Counted from the first letter of the stretch, positions 1-9,225 are shown. The stretch: DNA of 64,000 nt from Hyphomonadaceae bacterium (GCA_016791445.1 JAEUMP010000006.1:124001-188000), one strand, 5' to 3'. The notes: generated by a model not told the origin, from the sequence alone. Program-made: numbers and translations.

Positions 1-32
1 GAGGTGTGCGACCACGAGGGGAACTGGCGGGC

Positions 33-1382
33 TTATCCGCCGGCCGCCGCCACCGAAGGCTGATGCCAGTCCTTCTTCAGCCGCGGCGCGGCGATGAAGT
101 AGAGCGCGGCCGCGATCACATAGAACGCCACCGCCGTCAGCATCGAATAGCGTAGCGATTCATCGCCATACTGCGCCTTGTAGAAGTCCGACATGCGGCC
201 GATGAAGAAGTCGCCGAAGCCGATGCCGATCAGATTGTTGACGAGCAGGAACACCGCGCCCGCCGTCGCGCGCATATTGACGCCGACCATGTTCTGGAAC
301 GCCGCGAGCGCGGGGCCGAGCCAGGCGAGTGAGAACGCCGTCGGCAGCAGGAAGACGAGGAAGGCCGTCGACAGCGATGTCGTGTTCAGCCCGACGACCA
401 GGAACGGAATCGTCAACGTGAACGCCACCGCCGGCGCCAGCGCGTACACGCCCTTGTGCTTCGCGCCGAAGCGATCCGCGACCGCGCCGCCGAGCCAGAT
501 GCCGAGCACGCCGCCTACCGCGAGCAGCGCGCCGTAGAAATACGCCGCATAAAGCAGCGGTCCCGGATTCGGCGGCATGAGGAAAGACGGCACCCATGCC
601 ATCGCGCCCGGCAACGCATCGCCGAAGGTCCGCAGCAGGAACGCCGGCATCCACGCGAACATGCCGTAGGCGACGATCGACGAACACGCTGCGCCGATGG
701 ACAGGAGCCAGAAGCTCGGCTTTTTCAGCAGCGTGGAGAACACCTCCCCGATCGGCGCCGGCACGGGTTTGGCGCCATCGCCGTCGAGCGCGCCGCGCGC
801 GGGCTCGCGCACCGTCAGCAGGAAGATCGGCGCGATGAGCACGCCGAGACCGCCGACGATGAAGAACGCCGAGCGCCAGTCGAGCACCGTCGCGATAACG
901 CCGCCGAACACGATGCCGATGGCGCTGCCGAGCGGAATGCCGAACGAGTAGATCGCGAGCGCCGTCGCGCGCTTCTCCGGCGGGAAATAGTCGCTGACGA
1001 TGGAATAGGCCGGCGCGACGCCGCCCGCCTCGCCCACGCCCACCATCATGCGGGCGATGAACATCTGCACGAAGTTCGTCGCCAGCCCGCACGCCATCGT
1101 GAAGGCGCTCCACATGGTGAGCGCGATGGTCATGATGCGCACGCGGTGCCAGCGGTCTGCAAGCATCGCCACCGGCACGCCGAGCGTCGAATAGAACAGC
1201 GCAAAAGACACGCCGCGCATAAGGCCGAGTTGCGTATCCGAGAAACCGAGATCCTCCTGGATGGGGATCGCAAGGATGCCGAGGATCTGCCGGTCGATGA
1301 AATTGAACGTGTAAACGACGATCAGCGCGAAAAGGACATAGCCGCGATACGCGGCCGAAGCCGTCGTTGAGTCATTCGCCAT
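33..1382 (-). CDS. Spinster-like MFS transporter
   Basis: A 449-residue, very hydrophobic protein with about 12 membrane segments, predicted to move a small organic solute across the inner membrane. The N-terminal part reads FNFIDRQILGILAIPIQEDLG, followed by RDxxDR-type loops (ADRWHRVR) and MVGVGEAGGVAP, all typical of the spinster-like major facilitator group common in Caulobacterales and Sphingomonadales. The ATG at 1382 follows a GGGGG tract; a TTG five codons upstream is less likely. It lies 75 bp downstream of a TonB-dependent receptor on the same strand, so the pair probably imports one substrate in two steps. The substrate cannot be read from sequence. Confidence 0.9.
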   Translation of the reverse strand: MANDSTTASAAYRGYVLFALIVVYTFNFIDRQILGILAIPIQEDLGFSDTQLGLMRGVSFALFYSTLGVPVAMLADRWHRVRIMTIALTMWSAFTMACGLATNFVQMFIARMMVGVGEAGGVAPAYSIVSDYFPPEKRATALAIYSFGIPLGSAIGIVFGGVIATVLDWRSAFFIVGGLGVLIAPIFLLTVREPARGALDGDGAKPVPAPIGEVFSTLLKKPSFWLLSIGAACSSIVAYGMFAWMPAFLLRTFGDALPGAMAWVPSFLMPPNPGPLLYAAYFYGALLAVGGVLGIWLGGAVADRFGAKHKGVYALAPAVAFTLTIPFLVVGLNTTSLSTAFLVFLLPTAFSLAWLGPALAAFQNMVGVNMRATAGAVFLLVNNLIGIGFGDFFIGRMSDFYKAQYGDESLRYSMLTAVAFYVIAAALYFIAAPRLKKDWHQPSVAAAGG

Positions 1383-1457
1383 CACTACCCCCGGCAAGAA
1401 AGTGGCCGGACGCTCTCACGTCCGGCCAGTGGTGTCCACAAGGGAGGAAGGGGACGC

Positions 1458-3773
1458 CTAGAACTTCACGCCGACGGACGCCGTGACCGTGCGCGGCGGT
1501 CCGTAGAACGCCGTGTACGAGCTGTCGTTGCCGAGGAAGGACGCCGGCGGAAACGCGAAGTTGTAGAGCGCCGTGCGGTAGCGTTCGTCGGAGAGGTTCT
1601 TGCCGTGCAGGCCGACCGTGAGGTGGCCATTCGACGAAGTCCACACCGCGCTGAGATCAAACAGCGTCACCGAGTCCGCATCGAGCTTCGGACCGCCGGC
1701 GGGGTATTGCGGGCTGGCGCCGGCGGCGAAGCCCTGATTGAAGAGGCCGCTGAAGATATAATACTCGGAGCGGTACGAACCCGAGCCGGTGATGAGCAGA
1801 TCGCCGAGATCGCCGAGGCTGTGGTTGTACGAAAGGCCCAGAGAGCCGGTCCATTCAGGCGTGTTCTGCGCGACGAAGTTGTTGAGCGGATTGGCGTCCG
1901 TCTGGACGTTCACGCCGTTCGAGATGACTTCGTCGATCGACGCATCGATCCAGCCGAGCGAGAAATTGGCCCGGAGGTTGCGCACGATATCGAGCGAGCC
2001 TTCGATCTCGACGCCCTGGTATTCCGCCGACGCCGCATTGAGCACCGTGGACACGAAGGTGTCGTTGATGCCGTCGCTGTTGGTGTCGGCGCCCTGCTGC
2101 ACCGTCACCTGCTGGTCGTCGTACTTCGAGAAGAAGTAGGCCGTGCGCAGCGTCAGACGATCGAAGAAGGTGCCCTTCAGGCCCAGTTCGAAGCTGTCGA
2201 CCGTTTCCGGCGCGAAGCCGGCGAGCACGGTCGGTTGCAGCGCGACGTTGGTCGCCGAGAAATTGGCGCGCGGGTCAAAGCCGCCGGACTTGAAGCCCTG
2301 CGAATACGATGCATAGAGCGACAGGTTGTCGGTCGGTTCGAAGTTCACCGAAACGCGCGGCGAGAACTTGGAGTCCGTCCGCTCGCGGGTGAAGTTCGTC
2401 GCAAAGCCGCCGAGCTGGATGGCGGCTGCATTGTTCGACACGAGCGGCGAGCCGAGCCCGAGGAAGTTCGCGCGCACGACGGTGCCCGTCTTCTGGTCCT
2501 CGGTGTAGCGGCCGCCGAGCGACACCGACCACTGGTCGGTGAAGTCGTAGGTGAAGTCCGCGAAGGCCGACGTCGAGATCGTCTTCATCTTGCCATAGAC
2601 CATCACGGTCAGGCCGAGGCTGGAGAGGACGGTGTCGAAGGCGCCGTCCGCGATGCCGTTGAGGTAGTAGACGCCCGCAACGCCGGACAGGTTGCCGACA
2701 TTGATCAGCGCCTGGAATTCCTGCGTCACTTGCTCGTCGGCGTAGAAGGCCGGCACGTCGAGATCGCGTTGCGGCAGGCCGTCGAAATCGATGGCGGTGG
2801 TGGATTCGCCTTCGCGATACGCCGTGATCGACTTGATCGTCAGCGCGTCGTTCACCGTCCACTCGGCCTGGGCGGACATGCCCTGCGTGAGGACGTAGTT
2901 GATGTCGCCGGCGCCGGCGCGGGTGTCGTAGACATCCGGCAGGACCGTCAGCGCGCCGTTGCGGCTGGGCAGTTCGCGGTGACCGTGCTTGGCGTTGGAG
3001 TTGTCTTCCGTGCGGTCGGCGGCGAGGCGCAGGAAGAAGTTGTCCGACGGCGTGAACTCGAGCGAGACGCGGCCCGAGGTCACGTCCTTGTCGTAGTGCT
3101 CGGCGCCGGTGGTCACGTTGCGGCCGAAGCCGTCGCGCGTCAGCGCCGCGAAAGCGCCGCCGATGGCGAAGGTGTCGTTGCCGATCGAGCCGGAGACGAT
3201 GCCGTCGAGCTGGTTGTAGCTGCCGACATTGACCTTCGCCGACACAGACGGATCGGAACCCATGCGCCGCGTCACATACTTGATCGCGCCGCCGATGGTG
3301 TTGCGGCCGTAGAGCGTGCCTTGCGGGCCGCGCAGAACTTCGAGTCGCTCCACGTCATAGACATCGAGCAGCGCGCCCTGCGGACGCGAGATGTAGACGT
3401 CGTCCACATAGAGGCCCACGCCCGGCTCGAAGCCCCAGACCGGATCCTGCTGGCCGACGCCGCGGATGAAGGCGGTGAGCGTGGAGTTGGTGCCGCGCGA
3501 GACTTCGAACGTGACGTTCGGCGTGGAGCGCGTGAGCACCGTGATGTCGGCGGCGCCGATGGCCTCAAGCTGCTCGCCGGTGACGGCGGTGACCGCAAGC
3601 GGCACGTCCTGCAGCGATTCCGCGCGACGACGGGCGGTGACGACGACTTCCGTGGAGTTCTCCTCCGCGGACGGCGCCTGTTGCGCAAGCGCGGGCGCAG
3701 CGATCGCGAACGGCGTCGCGGCGATGGCGCCCAACAGGAGCGCGTATTTCATGGAACGGTCCTTCATGGTCAT
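1458..3773 (-). CDS. TonB-dependent outer-membrane receptor
   Basis: A 771-residue outer-membrane receptor. A signal peptide (MKYALLLGAIAATPFAIA, ending near ALAQQ) is followed by the plug domain (VVVTARRRAESLQDVP, LEVLRGPQGTLYGRNTIGGA) and a long beta-barrel ending in Phe (VGVKF), the usual assembly signal. It should use TonB-ExbBD energy to take up a substrate too large for porins. Two in-frame ATGs (3773 and 3767) follow a purine-rich GGGGAAGAGGG; extending further upstream would overlap the hydrolase gene, so I reject that. It is flanked by an MFS carrier and an alpha/beta hydrolase on the same strand, suggesting an uptake-and-processing unit. Substrate unknown. Confidence 0.95.
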   Translation of the reverse strand: MTMKDRSMKYALLLGAIAATPFAIAAPALAQQAPSAEENSTEVVVTARRRAESLQDVPLAVTAVTGEQLEAIGAADITVLTRSTPNVTFEVSRGTNSTLTAFIRGVGQQDPVWGFEPGVGLYVDDVYISRPQGALLDVYDVERLEVLRGPQGTLYGRNTIGGAIKYVTRRMGSDPSVSAKVNVGSYNQLDGIVSGSIGNDTFAIGGAFAALTRDGFGRNVTTGAEHYDKDVTSGRVSLEFTPSDNFFLRLAADRTEDNSNAKHGHRELPSRNGALTVLPDVYDTRAGAGDINYVLTQGMSAQAEWTVNDALTIKSITAYREGESTTAIDFDGLPQRDLDVPAFYADEQVTQEFQALINVGNLSGVAGVYYLNGIADGAFDTVLSSLGLTVMVYGKMKTISTSAFADFTYDFTDQWSVSLGGRYTEDQKTGTVVRANFLGLGSPLVSNNAAAIQLGGFATNFTRERTDSKFSPRVSVNFEPTDNLSLYASYSQGFKSGGFDPRANFSATNVALQPTVLAGFAPETVDSFELGLKGTFFDRLTLRTAYFFSKYDDQQVTVQQGADTNSDGINDTFVSTVLNAASAEYQGVEIEGSLDIVRNLRANFSLGWIDASIDEVISNGVNVQTDANPLNNFVAQNTPEWTGSLGLSYNHSLGDLGDLLITGSGSYRSEYYIFSGLFNQGFAAGASPQYPAGGPKLDADSVTLFDLSAVWTSSNGHLTVGLHGKNLSDERYRTALYNFAFPPASFLGNDSSYTAFYGPPRTVTASVGVKF

Positions 3774-3786
3774 TTCCCTCTTCCCC

Positions 3787-4674
3787 TCAGGCGTGATGGG
3801 CCGCGGCGTCTTCGCCGAGGCGTCTGATGTCACGACGCACATCCTGGCCCGACAGGATGGCGGCGAAGTCGTTCAACAAGCGGTTAAACCGCTCGGGCTC
3901 TTCCAGATGCGGCGCGTGGCCAGAACGATGGAACGGCGCGCGCGCGGCGTTCGGCGCGGCTTCCGCCACGAACGCGCTGACGGCGGGCGTGTAGAGTTTG
4001 GAGCGCATGCCGTGCGTGACGAGCATGGGCGTGGAAATACGCGCGAGATCATCGCGCACGTCGGCATTGCAGAGAGAGTCCCACGCCGTCGCCATCAAAT
4101 CGGCGTCATTGTCGGCGAAAGACTCTTCAAACACGCGCAACAGCGCCGGTGCAGGTTTTTCCCCGGCAAGCGCATTCGCCGCGACGCGCGACGAAAACTG
4201 TTTCCAGTCTTCTTTCATCCGCAGCATCGCCCGCGCGCAGTCGAGCGCATCGAAACCGTCCGCGAGACCAAGCCGCCAGGCGACGTCGTTGAGAATGCGC
4301 GGCGTCATGTCGATGGTGACGAGCCCCGCAATGCGCGCGCCGCGCCCGCCGCCGAGCAGCTTCCACAGCACGGTTGCGCCCATGGACCAGCCGACAGCGA
4401 CGACGTCTTCGAGATCCAACGCCGCAAGCAGCGCCTCGATATCGTCGGCCATGGCCCCGATCGTCGGCGCCGCCCCTGCCCGGGACCGTCCATGACCGCG
4501 CAGATCCGGCGCGATGACGCGGCGGGTGCGGGCGAAATGATCGATCTGGGGCTTGAAGAAGGCGCCGGTGGCGGCCCAGCCGTGGACAAGCAGCAACGGC
4601 GCCGCGTCCCCGGATCGGGGTCCCTCGTCCGCGTACGCCAATGGCGCGCGACCGGGCGCTTCCAGGAGCGGCAT
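3787..4674 (-). CDS. Alpha/beta-fold hydrolase
   Basis: A 295-residue alpha/beta hydrolase. The oxyanion-hole region LLLVHGWAATG and the nucleophile elbow VGWSMG (Ser) are clear; the catalytic His is probably in the C-terminal FHRSGHAPH segment, with an Asp upstream. No signal peptide, so cytoplasmic. It is the first gene of the minus-strand group with the TonB receptor and MFS carrier, ending 13 bp before the receptor start, and is divergent from a TetR regulator. This context suggests it hydrolyses an imported ester or lactone, but the substrate is not identifiable. Esterase, lactonase and dienelactone hydrolase remain open. Confidence 0.88.
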   Translation of the reverse strand: MPLLEAPGRAPLAYADEGPRSGDAAPLLLVHGWAATGAFFKPQIDHFARTRRVIAPDLRGHGRSRAGAAPTIGAMADDIEALLAALDLEDVVAVGWSMGATVLWKLLGGGRGARIAGLVTIDMTPRILNDVAWRLGLADGFDALDCARAMLRMKEDWKQFSSRVAANALAGEKPAPALLRVFEESFADNDADLMATAWDSLCNADVRDDLARISTPMLVTHGMRSKLYTPAVSAFVAEAAPNAARAPFHRSGHAPHLEEPERFNRLLNDFAAILSGQDVRRDIRRLGEDAAAHHA

Positions 4675-4755
4675 AGCCTCTTTCGCTTCCTCGCGAGCGT
4701 CGCTTCGGCGACACTCGTTTTGTCTTGTCTTGTCCGCTCACTTAGCGGCTAATTG

Positions 4756-4779
4756 AAACATGAGTCAACGTTCAAGTTT
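4756..4779. promoter_or_regulatory. Candidate TetR operator (inverted repeat)
   Basis: The imperfect palindrome AAACATGA-N8-TCAAGTTT matches at 7 of 8 arm positions. It lies between the divergent hydrolase (start 4674) and the TetR gene (start 4802). A second perfect inverted repeat, CCGCT-N5-AGCGG, is 7 bp away at 4734-4748. Size and position suit a TetR-family operator controlling both directions (inference). Confidence 0.45.
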
Positions 4780-4801
4780 GACGGTCGGGAGGGGAATCGG
4801 G

Positions 4802-5446
4802 ATGGCGGCAGACGGCGCAGGGAGCGAAAACGCCAAGGCCCCCAAGACGGAGCGCGGCAGGCGGACGCTACGGAAACTGCTCGACGCCGCTGCCCTGGAG
4901 TTCGGGGAACGGGGCTTCCACGAGGCCTCCATCGCCGGCGTGACCAGCCGGGGCGGCCTCTCGATCGGGACCTTTTACGTCTATTTCGACTCCAAGGAGG
5001 CCATCTTCCGGGCCCTCGTGGAGGACATGGGCCGCCTCACCCGCGCCTGGATCGGGGACCGCATCAAGGGCGCGCCGGACCGCCTCACCGCCGAGCGCGT
5101 GGGCGTGACCGCCTACATTGAATTCGTCCGGCAGCACAAAAACCTGCACCGCATCGTCACCGAGGCGCACTCCGTCGCCCCCGACGCCTACCGCGCCTAT
5201 TACGAGACCTTCGCTGAAGCCTACCGCCGCAATCTCGAAGAGGCCGCCGCCCGCGGCGAGATCAGCGACGGCGACCACGAGGAGCGCGCCTGGGCGCTGA
5301 TCGGCATCGGCTCCTTCCTCGGCTGGCGCTACGCGATCTGGTCCGACGACGTCGACATCGCCGAAATCGGCGCCGCCGCAGGCGATCTCATCGAGAACGG
5401 CCTTGCGCCCCGCCCGCCCTTCGCGCCGCGAAAGGCCAAGCCATGA
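4802..5446 (+). CDS. TetR/AcrR-family regulator
   Basis: A 214-residue one-component regulator. The N-terminal helix-turn-helix is clear: TLRKLLDAAALEFGERGFHEASIAGVTSRGGLSIGTFYVYF, then SKEAIFRALVEDM; the rest is the ligand-binding half. The ATG at 4802 follows GGGAGGGGAATCGG, a strong ribosome-binding site. An upstream ATG at 4760 lacks one and would place the candidate operator inside the gene, so I choose 4802. The stop overlaps the start of the acyl-CoA synthetase gene (ATGA), so the two are co-translated. A fatty-acyl or acyl-CoA ligand is plausible from that coupling but is inference. Confidence 0.9.
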   Translation: MAADGAGSENAKAPKTERGRRTLRKLLDAAALEFGERGFHEASIAGVTSRGGLSIGTFYVYFDSKEAIFRALVEDMGRLTRAWIGDRIKGAPDRLTAERVGVTAYIEFVRQHKNLHRIVTEAHSVAPDAYRAYYETFAEAYRRNLEEAAARGEISDGDHEERAWALIGIGSFLGWRYAIWSDDVDIAEIGAAAGDLIENGLAPRPPFAPRKAKP

Positions 5447-6945
5447 TCGGCCCCGCGATTTTCGATTTCGCCGCAAAGCGCGCGGAACTGACGCCGGACA
5501 AGGTCGCCTTCGAGGAACTCGCCACCGGGCGGCGCGTCACCTACCGCGCGTTCAACGACCGCGCCGCGCGCGTCGCGCAATTGCTCTCCGACGAGGGCGT
5601 GCGCGAAGGCGACCGCGTCGCCGTGCTGTGCCGCAACCGCATCGCGTTTTTCGAGATCCTGTTCGCCTGCGCCAAGGCCGGCGCGATCATGGTCCCGCTG
5701 TCATGGCGCGCACCGCCTGCGGAACTCGATGGCCTCGTCGCCGACAGCACGCCGAAACTGCTGTTCCACGGCGCGGAAGACGCGGACGCCGCCCGGACGC
5801 TGAACATCCCGGCGCGCATCGCGCTCGATGCGCCGGACGGCTACGACGCGCGCGTGGAAGCAGCCTCGCCGCTGAAGGCGCGTGACCGCTGGCCGTCGGG
5901 CGATTGCTGGTATCTGATCTACACGTCCGGCACGACGGGCGCGCCGAAAGGCGTCATCCAGACCTACGGCATGGCGATGGCGAACTACGTCAACACGCGA
6001 CAGGCGACGGGTCTGCGCGGTGAAGACGTGATGCTGAACTTCCTGCCGCTGTTCCACACGGCCGGTATCAATCTCCACACCCTGCCGCTGTTCATCGCTG
6101 GGGGAACCTCGCTTATCGCGCCGCAGTTCGATCCCGATGAAATGCTGGATCTACTCGCCGGAAAGCGCCTCGATCTGTTCTTCGCCGTGCCCGCCATCTA
6201 CCAGCAGATCGCGCTGCATCCGAAGTTCGCGCAGGTGGACCTCTCGCATGTCCGCAACTGGGGTTGCGGCGGCGCGCCGTTGCCGGACGTGCTCGTCGAA
6301 ACCTACAAGGCGCGCGGCGTGCGCGTGTGCAACGGCATGGGCATGACGGAGACCGGCCCCACCGCCTTCCTCGTGGAGTCCGAGCGTGCCTGGGACAAGA
6401 TCGGCACAGTGGGCAGACCTCAGATTCTGACCAGCGTGCGCATCGTCGATGCAGACGGCGTCGATGTGCCGGAAGGCGAAACGGGCGAGCTCCTGTTTGC
6501 CGGCCCGAACATCACGCCCGGCTACTGGAACAAGCCCGAAGAGACCGCGAGAGCCTTCTACGAAGGCGGCTGGCTGCGCAGCGGCGACCTCGCGCGGCGC
6601 GACGCCGACGGCGACTACTTCATCGTCGGTCGGTCGAAGGACATGTATATCTCCGGCGGTTCAAACGTGTATCCGGCAGAGGTCGAGAACGTGCTGGCTG
6701 AACATCCCGACATTCTCGAAGCCGCGATCATCGGCGTGCCGGATGAACGCTGGGGCGAAGCGGGCGAAGCCTATGTGCTGCTGCGGCCGGGGCATGCAGC
6801 GCCGGAAGAAAGCGATCTCACGCAGTTCCTGCGGGCGCGCCTCGCGCCATACAAGGCGCCGAAGCGCTATGTGTTCGTGCCGGATTTCCCGCGCACGGCG
6901 GCCGGCAAGGTGCAGAAGCACAAGCTGCGCGACTTCACGGGGTAA
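5443..6945 (+). CDS. AMP-dependent acyl-CoA synthetase
   Basis: A 500-residue member of the ANL superfamily that activates a carboxylic acid with ATP and CoA. Visible motifs are the P-loop-like YTSGTTGAPKGV (about residue 165), GMGMTETGP (A5), YxSGDLARRD (A7), GRSKDMYISGG (A8) and the C-terminal catalytic lysine motif PRTAAGKVQK (A10). Length is usual for FadD/FadD3-like ligases. It starts inside the stop codon of the TetR gene, so it is likely under that regulator. The acid could be a fatty, aromatic or branched acid. It ends with an 11-bp convergent overlap with the globin gene. Confidence 0.93.
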   Translation: MIGPAIFDFAAKRAELTPDKVAFEELATGRRVTYRAFNDRAARVAQLLSDEGVREGDRVAVLCRNRIAFFEILFACAKAGAIMVPLSWRAPPAELDGLVADSTPKLLFHGAEDADAARTLNIPARIALDAPDGYDARVEAASPLKARDRWPSGDCWYLIYTSGTTGAPKGVIQTYGMAMANYVNTRQATGLRGEDVMLNFLPLFHTAGINLHTLPLFIAGGTSLIAPQFDPDEMLDLLAGKRLDLFFAVPAIYQQIALHPKFAQVDLSHVRNWGCGGAPLPDVLVETYKARGVRVCNGMGMTETGPTAFLVESERAWDKIGTVGRPQILTSVRIVDADGVDVPEGETGELLFAGPNITPGYWNKPEETARAFYEGGWLRSGDLARRDADGDYFIVGRSKDMYISGGSNVYPAEVENVLAEHPDILEAAIIGVPDERWGEAGEAYVLLRPGHAAPEESDLTQFLRARLAPYKAPKRYVFVPDFPRTAAGKVQKHKLRDFTG

Positions 6946-7333
6946 GCCGCCGCGCAACGATGGCGTCGACGCGGGCGATGAGATCGGCCCAGCCCGACTC
7001 CATCGAGGGCGTCCAGTCATCGCCGCACTGCGTCTTGGTCACTGCGCGCATCGTTGCGTAGAACGAGACGAAGACATCCGGCGCAACGCCAAGATTCTGA
7101 TGGTTCACCACTTCGCAACCGATCAGATTCGCCCCGTAGCCATGGGGATTTTCGATGTCGAGCGCCGCCTCGATCGCCTCATAGAGCATGTGCGCCTTGA
7201 TGCCGCCGTCGGCGTCGCGCTGGAACAGGGGCGCTGTATCCGGGTGCGCCGCAAACATGCGCGCATAAATCTCCGCCGCAGGATCGACACCGCGCTGCGA
7301 GAGACACTCGAAACTCTCGGCGACGCCGCTCAC
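6935..7333 (-). CDS. Single-domain bacterial globin
   Basis: A 132-residue protein with a globin-like helical pattern: SFECLSQRGVDPAAEIYARMF (A-B helices), APLF (CD region), and CEVVNHQNLGVAPDVFVSFYATM, where H78 fits the proximal F8 haem ligand and the sequence after it matches the flavohaemoglobin/Vitreoscilla-globin style. The distal residue is not obvious. The start is a GTG at 7333 that overlaps the TGA of the upstream GNAT gene (GTGA), implying translational coupling; reading the frame further upstream only gives an out-of-frame shadow of the GNAT. Likely role: O2 or NO binding. The haem assignment rests on one His and overall pattern. Confidence 0.72.
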   Translation of the reverse strand: MSGVAESFECLSQRGVDPAAEIYARMFAAHPDTAPLFQRDADGGIKAHMLYEAIEAALDIENPHGYGANLIGCEVVNHQNLGVAPDVFVSFYATMRAVTKTQCGDDWTPSMESGWADLIARVDAIVARRLTP

Positions 7334-7890
7334 CGCCGACGCTCGAAGACAATCGTCGGCGCGCCGCCGTACTCCGTGCGCCGCAGTTCGCGGAAGCCCA
7401 CCTTCTCCGCCACGCGGATCGACGCGCCGTTCTCCGGCGCGATAATGCACACGAACCGGTCCGATTTCAGATTGGCGTCGCCCCACGCCGCCGCCGCGGC
7501 CACGGCCTCGCTCGCCACGCCCTTGCCATGTGCGGCCGGCGCCAGCGACCATCCCATCTCCGGCGCGTCGCCGAAGGGCGGCTCGATCTCGCGCCTGAAA
7601 TCCGCGAGGCCCACCTCACCGAGAAAGGCGCCGGTCGCCTTGTCCTCGACGACCCAGAACCCATAGCCGAGCATCGCCCAGTGGCCGTGATAGCGCAGAA
7701 GGCGCGCCCATGTTTCGCTCCGCGAGAACGGCCGTCCGCCGATAAACCGGGTCACGTCCGGATGCGCCCACATCGCCGCGCAGGCGTCGAAGTCCGAAAG
7801 CACATGGCCGCGCAGGATGAAACGCGGCGTGTCGAGTACCGGGATGAGGACGGGCGATTGAACGGGCGATTGGATTGGGGCTGTGCTCAT
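7330..7890 (-). CDS. GNAT-family N-acetyltransferase
   Basis: A 186-residue RimJ/RimL-type acetyltransferase (Acetyltransf_3-like). TPRFILRGHVLSDFDACAAMW opens the domain; WSLAPAAHGKGVASEAVAAAAAW is the acetyl-CoA-binding motif A and ENGASIRVAEKVGFRELR the motif B region. The ATG at 7890 is preferred; an in-frame ATG at 7926 would reduce the gap to the divergent flavoprotein gene to 8 bp. The stop overlaps the GTG of the globin gene. Substrate unknown: protein N-termini and small amines are both possible. Confidence 0.9.
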   Translation of the reverse strand: MSTAPIQSPVQSPVLIPVLDTPRFILRGHVLSDFDACAAMWAHPDVTRFIGGRPFSRSETWARLLRYHGHWAMLGYGFWVVEDKATGAFLGEVGLADFRREIEPPFGDAPEMGWSLAPAAHGKGVASEAVAAAAAWGDANLKSDRFVCIIAPENGASIRVAEKVGFRELRRTEYGGAPTIVFERRR

Positions 7891-7934
7891 CGGTCCGTCT
7901 TGCCGGGCCGGCCTGCCCGTGTCCATTGGCGGCC

Positions 7935-9119
7935 ATGACGACCTTCGACGCCATCGTGATCGGCGGCGGCGCTGCGGGCCTGATGGGCGCGGGCGTCGCG
8001 GGCCAGCGCGGGCGCCGCGTGCTGCTCCTGGAACACAACGCCCGCGTCGGGGAGAAAATCCTGATCTCAGGCGGCGGGCGCTGCAACTTCACCAACCGCG
8101 AAACGCGACCCGACCGTTTCCTCTCGGAAAATCCGCACTTCGCGAAGTCGGCGCTGGCCCGCTACACCGCCGCCGATTTCCTCACCCTCGTGGAGCGGCA
8201 CGGCATCGCGTGGTACGAAAAGACGCTGGGCCAGCTGTTCTGCGAAGGCGCGGGGTCGGCGCGGAAGATCGTGGCCATGCTGCTCGACGAATGCGCGCGC
8301 GGCGGGGTGCAGATCGACACCGGCGTCCGCGTCCACGATGTGCGGCGCACCGACCGCTTCATCGTCGAAACCTCCAGCGGCGCGGCGGAAGCGCCTGTCG
8401 TCGTCCTCGCCACGGGCGGGCCGTCGATTCCGAAAATGGGCGCCACCGATTTCGCGTGGCGCATCGCGCAGAAGTTCGGCCTGCCGCTGACGGAGACGGC
8501 GCCCGCGCTCGTGCCCCTCACATTTGGCGCCGACGATCTCGCCTGGATGCAACCGCTGAGCGGCGTATCGCTCGACGTGGTCGCGCAAGCCGGGCGCGCG
8601 CGGTTCCAAGAGGCCGCCCTCTTCACCCATCGCGGCCTGTCCGGCCCCGCTATCTTGCAGGCGTCGAGCTACTGGCGGCCGGGCGCGGACGTGACTCTTG
8701 ATCTCGCGCCCGGCGTCGATGCGGAAGCGTTCCTGAAGGAGCGCAAACGCACGCGGCCAAAGGCGCTGGCGCGCACGGTGCTGGCGGAGGTGTTGCCGGC
8801 GCGCCTGGCGGAGTCGCTGATGAACCGGCGCGATGACGCCGATCGACCGCTCACGGATCTCAGGGATGCGGCGCTCGCCGAGATGGCGCGCACCCTGTCC
8901 GCCTTCACGGTCCGCCCGATCGGCGACGAAGGCTACGCCAAGGCGGAGGTGACCCGCGGCGGCGTCGACACCCGCGCGCTCTCCTCGCAAACGATGGAGG
9001 CGCGGGCCGTGCCGGGGTTGTTCGTCATCGGCGAGGCGGTGGACGTCACCGGCTGGCTCGGCGGGTACAATTTCCAGTGGGCGTGGGCGTCCGGCTGGTG
9101 CGCCGGGCAGGCCCTTTGA
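7935..9119 (+). CDS. HI0933/YhiN-family FAD-dependent oxidoreductase
   Basis: A 394-residue flavoprotein. The dinucleotide-binding motif VIGGGAAGLMGA lies at the N-terminus, followed by the family signature GEKILISGGGRCNFTN, and a C-terminal FAD motif GLFVIGEAVDVTGWLGGYNFQ. This matches the HI0933-like (BaiN/YhiN) family, whose physiological reaction is poorly defined. The ATG at 7935 starts directly at the Rossmann strand; a longer frame from 7875 would run into the divergent GNAT gene. It stands alone between the GNAT and the tRNA-Ala gene. Confidence 0.93.
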   Translation: MTTFDAIVIGGGAAGLMGAGVAGQRGRRVLLLEHNARVGEKILISGGGRCNFTNRETRPDRFLSENPHFAKSALARYTAADFLTLVERHGIAWYEKTLGQLFCEGAGSARKIVAMLLDECARGGVQIDTGVRVHDVRRTDRFIVETSSGAAEAPVVVLATGGPSIPKMGATDFAWRIAQKFGLPLTETAPALVPLTFGADDLAWMQPLSGVSLDVVAQAGRARFQEAALFTHRGLSGPAILQASSYWRPGADVTLDLAPGVDAEAFLKERKRTRPKALARTVLAEVLPARLAESLMNRRDDADRPLTDLRDAALAEMARTLSAFTVRPIGDEGYAKAEVTRGGVDTRALSSQTMEARAVPGLFVIGEAVDVTGWLGGYNFQWAWASGWCAGQAL

Positions 9120-9225
9120 GGCGACGCAGGGGGACCGAAGATCGCGCCTTGAATCGGCCCGAGGGCGCGTCTATACCCCCCGCTTCGCGAAACGGGCCGC
9201 CCCAATCGGCCCGGCACGATGCGTC

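Noticed and set aside
1605-3827. Long open frame antisense to the TonB receptor gene (740 codons)
   Set aside because: High G+C makes long antisense frames common; the product is Arg/Asp/His-rich without recognisable domains, and the real receptor on the other strand is unambiguous. The same applies to 32819-35956 over the kinase and 59831-61792 over ftsH.
6935-7552. A single 205-residue protein on the minus strand
   Set aside because: Its first 70 or so codons overlap the GNAT gene in another frame and look like Arg/Gly noise; the globin begins at the GTG at 7333.
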